Shown here: one piece after another, positions 57,239 through 64,000 of the stretch | How the letters are laid out: the number at the start of each line of letters is the position of its first letter | Numbering within the stretch: the first letter of the stretch is position 1 | Assembly (NCBI GenBank): GCA_025093985.1 | Contig: JACAAK010000021.1 | Span: forward strand, 172,409 to 236,408 | Reading direction: 5' to 3' | Source of the DNA: Calvatia gigantea | Taxonomy: Eukaryota > Basidiomycota > Agaricomycetes > Agaricales > Lycoperdaceae | Length of the DNA stretch: 64,000 nucleotides | Translations under genes and position numbers: made by a program | Notes under the pieces: generated by a model | Databases searched by the model: none | What the model was told of the DNA's origin: nothing | The model's input: the letters and a program-made list of their open reading frames with translations, nothing else

Positions 57239-60200
57239 GCACTACCTCAAGAGTCAAGAAACTTGTATCTAGGATATCAGAAGAATATTACACGATTCCT
57301 CAGAAATGAAAGTGCGAACTAAACCTAAAAGGGAGAATCCAAACCCCGACAAAAAGGATAACAGTAAACACTATAGTCGACTCGGGATGCACCACCAGCA
57401 GCATCAGCAAAAGACTGGTAGATGAAGAAAAAATCCCCACAGAAAAATTAGGACAAGAAATCACGGTACTTAACACGGATGGCATGACAAACCAAGGGGG
57501 AAAGGTCACGGAAAAGGCAACTATACAGATGGAAATTGAAGGACACAAAGAGACGATCGAAGCGTCGGTCGTACAACTCCAAGACAGAGCAGAAGTATTC
57601 CTAGGACATGACTGGCTCATCAAACACAACCCGGAAGTAAACTGGCGAACAGGAGAAATAAAGTTCAATCGATGCCCAAAGGACTGCAAAGTCCCACACC
57701 AAAGCATCCAGGTAACAAACAAAATCCAAAGCATGGCCACCACCAAGGACATATGGGAAGAGGAAGAAGAACCCGACCCCACTGAACCATCAGACCTACC
57801 GGACTACGTACGGCCATTCACACATTTATTCAACAAAACTACATTCGACAAGCTACCTGAACGAATAGAATGGGACCATGAGATAATCCTAACAGAAGAC
57901 GCACCCAAGGAAATCAATGCGGGAACTTACAACATGATGATCAAGGAACAAGACGAGCTCAAGACATTTGTTAAAGAAAACCTCAAATCAGGATGAATAC
58001 AACCATCGAAATCACCATATGCCACGCCCACCTTTTTCATCCCAAAAAAGGATGGCTCAAAACGACTCATTCAAGATTACCGACAGTTGAATAACGTAGT
58101 CATCAAGGATAAAACACTGCTGCCTCGGATCGGAGAGGTCATTGACAAATTAGGAAAAGCCAAATATTTCAACAAACTGGACATCATTTGGGGCTACAAC
58201 AATGTCCGAATCAAAGAAGGAGACAAGTGGAAAGCAGCCTTCCTAACCAACGAAGGGCTATTCGAACCTACAGTAATGTTCTTCGGTCTTAGTAATTCAC
58301 CGGGAACGTTCTCAAGAATGATGGCGAGCATCTTCCGAGACCTGTTACACGACGGAGATATAGTAAACTATATGGACGACTTCACAATTCCGGGAGACAC
58401 CAAAGAGCAATTACGAGAACGAACAATCCGATTCCTAGAAAGAGCAGCTGAACACAACCTATGCTTCAAACAATCCAAATGCATCTTCGACGCCGAAGAA
58501 ATCCCAATGCTAGGAGTAACAGTAGGACACGGACGCATTGAAATGGAGGCCGAAAAGGTAAAATCGGTACGAGAATGGCCCCAACTGCACAACAAGAAAG
58601 GAATAGAAAGATTCCTTGGTTTCGCCAACTACTACTGCCGATTTATAAAAAACTTCAGCAAGATAGCAGCCCCGTTGAACAAACTAAAAGGATCAGAGGA
58701 GTGGGAATGGAAAGAAGAACAACAATCTGCATTTGATGAACTAAAACAACGAATCACAGAAGAACCCACCCTAACACTACCCCAGAGGAAAGGTCAATTC
58801 TGGGTAGAAGTCGACGCATCAAACTATGCACTAGGGGGAGTACTCTCACAAGAACAAAATTTGAAATGGCACCCAATCGCATTCATGTCCCACACACTAT
58901 CACCAGCAGAACGAAATTATGAAATCTACGACAAAGAACTATTGGCCATCATGCATGCACTAAAAGAATGGTGACACTACCTACTAGACGCAGAAGAGAA
59001 ATTCGAAATCTGGACCGACCATGAAAACCTGAAATACTACAGGGAACCCCAAAAACTAAACGGCCGACAAGCGAGATGGTACCTACGGTTACAAGACTAC
59101 AACTTCACACTGCGCCACATACCGGGAAAAACAAATACAAAAGCGGACCTCCTCTCCAGAATCTACCAAGAGCCAGAACAGGAAGAAGAGAAACTAGTCA
59201 CCATGATCCGAGACACTTGGCTAATAAACAAAAAAGACGACGAACCATCAGAAGGGACCATCTTACTCCGCGCCAAACTATTTATGGAACCCACCCTCAA
59301 GGAACAAATCAAGATGAACAAAGGACGAGAAACGGCCATCACCCAAAAAATACGCGACCAAGACCCTGACATCACCGAACACGACGGAATAATCTACAAA
59401 AATGCCAGCATGTATGTACCACCCGAACCGGCACTCAGAGAAGAAATACTACACCAATACCACGACGCCCCTGATGCAGGGCACCTGGGACAACACCGAA
59501 TGATCGAGCTAGTGACCAGAGATTACTGGTGGCCAGCAATCCGAACGGACGTTCAAAAGTACATCAGAGGATGCCAGAGTTGCCAACGAAATAAGCCACG
59601 CAAGACACCTCTGAAGACACCTCTGCACCCGCTCCCCATCCCCAATGGCCCATGGGAAGAAGTGAGCATCGACCTCATTGGGCCACTACCCGAATCAGAA
59701 GGAAAGGACGCTATCCTAGTCATTGTCGACCGGTTCTCAAAAATGATACGACTCATAGCAACAAGGACGGACATTTCCTCAAAAGAACTAGCACAGCACT
59801 ACCGCGATGAAATATGGAAGCTACACGGAATGCCGAGGAAAGTCCTCAGTGACCGAGGACCACAGTTTGCATCCGAATTCACCGGCAAACTACTCAAAGG
59901 ACTAGGGATAGAACGAAACCTGTCAACGGCCTATCACCCACAGACCAACGGACAAACAGAAAGGATTAACAGAGAAGTTGAAACATACCTGAGGATATAC
60001 TGCAACTACGACCAAAACGACTGGGTGAAATGGCTACCCATGGCTGAATTCCAATACAACGACAAGAAGCACACCGGCACTCAGATGACACCATTCTACC
60101 TAAACTACGGCAGACACCCCTGGAAAGGAAAGGAAAACGGAACGACGAACAACCCTAGCAGTACGGAGTTCCTGAAACAACTCCAAAACGCAAGAAACAA

Positions 60201-60765
60201 CGCCACTTCCGCACTATGATCATATCAAGAAAAGATGAAACGGACACATGATAACAGCAAAATGAACACAAGGACATACCAGATCAACGACGAAGTATGG
60301 TTAGAAAACACCAACATCCATACCAATCAGTCATCAAAGAAGCTAGGCCAAAAAAGGTATGGGCCTTTCTGAATTAAGGAAAAAATAGGGGAAGCGGCAT
60401 ATCGGCTGGCGATACCAGAAGGATGGGCCATCCACGATGTATTCAACGAACAGCTGCTAACCCCGGCACAGAAAACATCATTCCACATCCAGAAAGAAGC
60501 ACCAGCGCCCGAACCAATGATCATCAACAATGAAGAGGAATACAAAGTAGAAGAAGTCCGAGGGAAACGACGAAAAGGAAGGGGGTATCAATTCCTTATA
60601 CACTGGAAAGGATACAGCAACAAAGAAGATACGTGGACAGCGGAGTCAAACTTGCAAAACACCCAAGATGTGATAGCGGAGTACCACAAAAGGCATCCAG
60701 AGGATACCTATAAAAAGGGGGGCAAGAAATCCAGAAAACCATCAGCCAAGTCAACCCCCAGATAG
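57217..60765 (+). pseudogene. pol: pol of chromovirus F (PR-RT-RNase H-IN-chromodomain), five premature stops
   Basis: The frame is -1 to gag. Protease: Ile-Val-Asp-Ser-Gly-Cys at 57373-57390 and Leu-Gly-His-Asp-Trp near 57601. RT: catalytic Tyr-Met-Asp-Asp at 58369-58380. RNase H: Val-Asp-Ala-Ser near 58810, Asp-Lys-Glu-Leu-Leu near 58930, Thr-Asp-His-Glu-Asn near 59015. Integrase: His/His and Cys/Cys near 59452-59585; Asp 59671, Asp 59851 and Glu 59959, with 35 residues between the last two. C-terminal chromodomain at 60538-60690 with Trp-Lys-Gly-Tyr and Thr-Trp, as in proteins that bind methylated histone H3. Premature stops: TGA at 57307, 57994, 58972, 60217 and 60370. The end stop TAG (60763) replaces a Gln-like codon; the ancestral stop is TAG at 60772. 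Confidence 0.94.
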
Positions 60766-60780
60766 AAACACTAGCCAAAC

Positions 60781-61767
60781 ATGTCCTCCCAAGCCAACCG
60801 CATCTCTATCAACTCCCTCATCCACCCCAACCTGACCACGATCTCCTCAGTCCCCTTCCCAAAACCAGGCAACAGCCATGCGCCCGCACCCCAAGGAACC
60901 TGTTATAACCTCGCAACCACCCCGTCCCCTGCACAAGGACTCCTCGAGGCCCTCCTCAAAGATGTCAACAAAGCCACAAACGACGAAGTGGAAACAATCA
61001 CAGCCCAGAACAAACGACTCACAGTAAACCGTCATATCACCCTCGCCACCGCTTGTATCACCTTCGCAGACATGTACGCTGGGTTCGCCAATGCATCATC
61101 CTCTACAAGCCAGCACATCCCCGCCATCTTCCACGCATTAGAATTATCCACCCTCACACCCAGTGAACAAAACCGGGTTCACAGTCTTCAGAGCCATGTC
61201 GACCTCGCTCTAGAGGTATTCAAACACCTCGATATCGCCGACATCTTCTTAGAACTCGCAGACGTCGCCATGAACTTGCTAGGATGTGATAAAACCACCG
61301 AAGATCCCAACATCGACCAACTCGTTACGTGTATCGGAATCACTCTCGCCGACCTACACACCACCATCTGTTCCCCACCAGCCAAACGAGCCAACACGCC
61401 CATGGACGAAGAAACCACCATCTCAATGAAGGAAGAAGTCAACGCACTCCGACAATTCATAAAAACTATCACCCCACCACAGATCGTATCGGTTTTTCTC
61501 CCACCAACAAGATTCCGCACTGTATTACCAGGTCAAGAGAAGGACCAACACTACTGGAGAACGATAGTCAAGAATTACTGGGACAACTCCACTGTAACCG
61601 AGTTCCCCTTCAATGGAGTCCCAGTCCCTATCCGTCAAGATGGCCGCAGCCACTTGCCCGTCTTCTTTGCACACTCAAACGAAGGAAAGTACCTCATCGG
61701 AGCCACCAAGAAAGCCCTCGCCACAGCCGTAGTCAACGGAGAGTTCGACGAACTTCCTGAGGCATGA
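60781..61767 (+). CDS. ORF3 of chromovirus F, intact third ORF of unknown function
   Basis: This is an intact 328-residue protein. I do not recognise its family. Residues 1-45 are Ser/Pro-rich and extended. Residues 46-200 look helical (Ile-Thr-Leu-Ala-Thr-Ala-Cys-Ile-Thr-Phe near 83-91; Ile-Phe-Leu-Glu-Leu near 157). An acidic linker follows (Thr-Pro-Met-Asp-Glu-Glu near 206), then residues 235-328 with Phe-Leu-Pro-Pro-Thr-Arg-Phe-Arg, Gly-Gln-Glu-Lys-Asp-Gln and a Lys-Lys-Ala-Leu-Ala helix. I see no signal peptide, membrane span, zinc site or catalytic triad, so it is unlike an envelope protein. It is in the pol frame: ATG lies 6 nt after the second TAG (60772-60774). Present in all six copies. 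Role unknown; a particle or integration accessory is possible. Confidence 0.9.
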   Translation: MSSQANRISINSLIHPNLTTISSVPFPKPGNSHAPAPQGTCYNLATTPSPAQGLLEALLKDVNKATNDEVETITAQNKRLTVNRHITLATACITFADMYAGFANASSSTSQHIPAIFHALELSTLTPSEQNRVHSLQSHVDLALEVFKHLDIADIFLELADVAMNLLGCDKTTEDPNIDQLVTCIGITLADLHTTICSPPAKRANTPMDEETTISMKEEVNALRQFIKTITPPQIVSVFLPPTRFRTVLPGQEKDQHYWRTIVKNYWDNSTVTEFPFNGVPVPIRQDGRSHLPVFFAHSNEGKYLIGATKKALATAVVNGEFDELPEA

Positions 61768-61775
61768 AGTCTAAT

Positions 61776-61785
61776 CGGAGGGTAT
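61776..61785 (+). other. Polypurine tract of chromovirus F
   Basis: CGGAGGGTAT lies immediately before the 3' LTR; other copies have an uninterrupted G-run here. Confidence 0.65.
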
Positions 61786-62092
61786 TGTTATGAGTTTCCA
61801 CCAATCATAACGAGTTCCGTACTATTCTGCATTTCCAACTATCCACGTACCTGTTTCATCTATTCTAGTCCAGCGTTCTCCAAGATATGACTTGTACCAA
61901 CCACTACGCTCTAACCGGACATTTCATGTAGTTACTCCATCCGTTCAACTGGATGACCTTAGACATACTTAAGTGTACATACACTCTGTTGTATTCGGTA
62001 CACTTAACCACCTTCTGTTCTCTTTCCCTTACTCGCCCTCAAGACTTAGCCAGAGCTGCAACCTGAGGTCTAAACCGACTAAGGTCGTAACA
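61786..62092 (+). repeat. 3' LTR of chromovirus F
   Basis: This 307 bp LTR differs from the 5' LTR only by transitions at CpG-type sites (about 10). Confidence 0.95.
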
Positions 62093-62097
62093 CAGCT

Positions 62098-62241
62098 AGT
62101 CCATTTACAGTCATTAAGCAAGATAGTCATTAAAGCAGAGTGAAGGTGGAGCGACCAGATGGTGTAGTTCTGTATCTCTTGCAGAATCAGGAGCTGACTA
62201 CAGGGGGTCTGAACTGAACTAGAAGCAACTTGTTTTGACAT
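62098..62241 (-). pseudogene. Copia-2 gag, N-terminal part
   Basis: It starts at ATG 62241 on the minus strand (Met-Ser-Lys-Gln-Val) and contains Asn-Tyr-Thr-Ile-Trp-Ser-Leu, the copia gag hallmark region. It is cut by chromovirus F at a Trp-Thr-Ser/Trp-Asp-Phe junction; the frame rejoins cleanly with 55697 downwards after removing F and one TSD copy. Confidence 0.82.
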
Positions 62242-62425
62242 ATCTAAAAAGATGGGTAAACAACATGTCAGCATTATGAAGGACAGCAGTATGGATGTAT
62301 GTATTCATCAACATGGGCTGAATAGGGTATCAAGTGGACTAAAGGACTACTATCTCCTAGGTTGTATATAACTGTAGCCTCTTCAAACTCTACTAGTGTG
62401 GCTAATGCAGTCTGAGTGAGCAGTG
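62242..62425 (-). other. Copia-2 5' leader
   Basis: This is the untranslated leader between primer site and gag ATG. It is similar to 48990-49145 of copia-3. No ORF is seen. Confidence 0.6.
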
Positions 62426-62441
62426 GTTGGGGCCCATAACC
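62426..62441 (-). promoter_or_regulatory. Half-tRNA primer site of copia-2
   Basis: On the minus strand GGTTATGGGCCCCAAC lies directly after the 5' LTR, identical to the copia-1 site. It is complementary to an initiator tRNA-Met anticodon-loop region. Confidence 0.7.
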
Positions 62442-62779
62442 TGTTGAGACAAGTACACCAAAGTAGCTAATGCTAGTGGTGGAGGGTAGTTGTACTTATT
62501 GAGATAGTAGAAATACATTTGAAAGTGAGGTATTGCTAAAGAGTAGTAGTTTGAGTAGAATGAGAAGACTGGATTGTCTAAAGAATAAACACATACTACA
62601 TAGGGTTTATATACTAAGTCTCTGGATGAAACACTCTACAACCTAGGTACAGGGTAAGCTATTTACTACCAATGGCATATACAGAGCATAGTAAAGCAAC
62701 AGCATACATCTAATAGAATGTTCTAACCAGCTACAACAAGTACAGTAGAGAGCTGTTTTACCTAAGTCCATAGTACATG
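62442..62779 (-). repeat. Copia-2 right (5') LTR, outer-left part
   Basis: This is 338 bp of the 439 bp LTR. It is interrupted at 62779 by a solo chromovirus LTR (TSD ACATG) and resumes at 63093. Confidence 0.9.
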
Positions 62780-63087
62780 TGTTATGGTTTTTCACTGATC
62801 ACATCACACTCCATCTCTATCTGCATTCCTATACTGCTAGTACATCTGTTTCAACTATTCCTGCCAAGCGATCTCCAGTTATGACTTGTACTAACTACTA
62901 CGCCTACCTTACTGGACGTTTCATTGTAGTTACCCCATCCATTCAACTGGATGACTCCTTGTATTTAAGCATACATACACCCATTGTATTTGGTACACTT
63001 AACCATCTCTAGTTCTCCTCCCCTTACTTGCCCTCAAGTCTTAGCCTAAGTTGCAACCTGAGGTTAACTCAGACTAAGGTCATAACA
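62780..63087 (+). mobile_element. Solo chromovirus LTR in the copia-2 LTR
   Basis: This 308 bp LTR of the A-F type in plus orientation has TSD ACATG on both sides (62775-62779 and 63088-63092). TATTTAAGC lies about 35 bp upstream of the CACTTAACCA word. Confidence 0.93.
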
Positions 63088-63092
63088 ACATG

Positions 63093-63193
63093 TAGTCCAT
63101 TATTAACTCATTATTCCAAAAGTAAAGTTCTCTAGATCTGTTTCATCTATAAATAGAATGAACCAATGTAGTGGTACAGATCAAGATTCAACA
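63093..63193 (-). repeat. Copia-2 right (5') LTR, end
   Basis: This last 101 bp of the LTR ends GATTCAACA and is followed by TSD ATAAT. Confidence 0.9.
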
Positions 63194-64000
63194 ATAATGA
63201 TTATGACTGTATTTTGACAATGACTGACTGCCTTGGGGCTGATATCTGTCTAGTACCAATGACAATAAACATGATAGCAGAGGAAGTGGCTGGTTATTCT
63301 TTGATTACTAGTACACCAAGAATGGGCTTCCCCTAGAAATTGTTTCTAACAGAGATAAGCTGTTTGTTTTGAAGTTCTGGTAGCATTTGCATGAACTTAC
63401 CAGTGTAAAGTTGAAATTGTCAACAGCCTTCCACCCACAGATGGATGGCACTAGTGAAAGGATGAACAAAACCTTGAATCAGTTATTGTGCTACCATGTC
63501 AATAGCAAACAACAGGGTTGGGTTGCTGTATTATCACATGTGTACTTCATGATTATGAACTCTGTCAATACTTCAATGGGATATAGTAGATTCCAACTTA
63601 GACTTGGCTGTGCACCTCAGATTATTCCCCCATTAGTACAAGACTAGTCCATCATAACAGAAAACTCTAAAGCCTTCTTGCAAAGAATACAGCTGGATGT
63701 TGTCTCTGTATGAAATAACTTGTTAAGCACTAAGGTGTCTCAAGCCTTTCAAGCAAACAAAGATTGAACATGTACATTTCCTTTTGAGATTGGACAAAAA
63801 GTTCTGATTTCAACAGAGAACATCTGAAAAGAAAGGTTGAATAATGGTGATAAATTGACAGGGAAATTGATACTAAAGTTCAAGGAACTATATCCAGTGG
63901 TGAAAATAGATCTAGATCATTTCACTGTTACTGTCAACTATAATAATTTATATATAGGCACATCTTTAAAGGCTTTTTATGCATCATGAGTCAAACTGTT
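63194..64000 (+). pseudogene. Gypsy-2 integrase core and C-terminus, broken
   Basis: This resumes the frame cut at 17947: Leu-Thr-Met-Thr-Asp near 63220, then the open stretch 63387-63647 with Phe-His-Pro-Gln-Met-Asp-Gly-Thr-Ser-Glu, which carries the last catalytic Glu of the DDE triad. A C-terminal segment (63790-63960) fits the post-integrase region of gypsy elements. Stops lie between 63310 and 63386 and after 63647. The 3' LTR is beyond the window. Confidence 0.82.

Larger units (their letters stand above)
55703..62092 (+). mobile_element. Chromovirus F, best preserved copy
   Basis: This complete 6390 bp element has identical-length LTRs (307 bp) and perfect TSD CAGCT (55698-55702 and 62093-62097). 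It is inserted in copia-2 gag. By eye the LTRs differ at 10 sites, all transitions in CpG/TpG/CpA context. Gag and pol together carry six premature stops, all TGA; ORF3 is intact. There is no frame-shifting indel. It is CpG-rich compared with B and C. It is the copy of choice for reading this family's organisation. Confidence 0.97.
17948..63193 (-). mobile_element. Copia-2, full-length copia element spanning 45 kb through nested insertions
   Basis: The TSD is ATAAT (17943-17947 and 63194-63198). Both LTRs add up to exactly 439 bp when their insertions are removed (17948-18148 + 50113-50350; 62442-62779 + 63093-63193). Without nested elements the length is about 6.57 kb. Coding is on the minus strand: gag at the right (start 62241), RNase H at the left (50377-50757). 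It carries chromovirus B in the left LTR, chromovirus F in gag and a solo LTR in the right LTR. Confidence 0.93.

Noticed and set aside
57300..57782. 160-codon antisense frame in chromovirus F (and its twin 4726-5208 in A)
   Set aside because: It mirrors the protease coding sequence on the other strand, has low-complexity Ser/Leu-rich composition, and no independent signal.
56462..60372. TGA recoded as an amino acid in this genome
   Set aside because: TGA also ends ORF3 in all copies, and the TGA sites coincide with CpG-containing Arg codons in sister copies; deamination explains them.
60781..61767. ORF3 as a retroviral-type envelope gene
   Set aside because: It lies where env would be, but has no signal peptide, membrane segment, furin-like site or cysteine pattern.

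Overview
The window is a nest of LTR retrotransposons. I see no host gene, tRNA, rRNA, CRISPR or bacterial feature in 64 kb. Chromodomain-bearing Ty3/gypsy elements, several gypsy and copia families, and strong CpG-to-TpG/CpA decay suggest a TE-rich region of a filamentous fungus, probably a basidiomycete. The organism is inferred from element style; no host gene confirms it.

The order of insertion can be read from target-site duplications (TSDs, 5 bp). The oldest visible element is gypsy-2 (+), in pieces at 8448-9361, 14140-14345, 15294-17181, 17711-17947 and 63194-64000. It was hit by: a minus-strand element running off the left edge (1-8447, itself carrying chromovirus A, 426-6808, TSD GAGAG); copia-1 (9362-14139); a solo LTR (14346-15293, TSD TTGCT) that carries a second solo LTR (14378-14683, TSD TGAGC); a solo LTR of another family (17182-17710, TSD TATGA); and copia-2 (17948-63193, minus, TSD ATAAT).

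Copia-2 holds most of the window. Its left LTR is split by chromovirus B (18149-50107, +, TSD ACAAC). B's reverse transcriptase is split by chromovirus C (20847-39634, minus, TSD CTAGG). C's gag is split by D (25988-38410, minus, TSD CAGAT), and D's gag/pol junction by E (30790-36869, +, TSD GATAT). B's last ORF is split by copia-3 (42937-49706, minus, TSD ATTGG). Copia-2 gag is split by chromovirus F (55703-62092, +, TSD CAGCT), and its right LTR by a solo LTR (62780-63087, TSD ACATG). Gypsy-2, copia-2, B, C, D and E make six levels. Removing the inner insertions gives about 6.38, 6.39, 6.36, 6.34, 6.08 and 6.39 kb for A to F, 6.6 kb for copia-2 and 6.8 kb for copia-3.

Chromoviruses A to F share one plan: 300-311 bp LTRs; a primer site complementary to a word inside the LTR (Tf1/sushi-type self-priming); gag with two CCHC knuckles; a -1 shift into pol (protease, RT, RNase H, DD35E integrase, chromodomain); and a third, unrecognised ORF of about 328 codons (ORF3). 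In five of the six copies ORF3 starts 6 nt after, and in frame with, the ancestral pol stop. F is the best preserved: six premature stops in gag-pol, all TGA, and an intact ORF3. ORF3 and its coupling to pol are the most novel items here.
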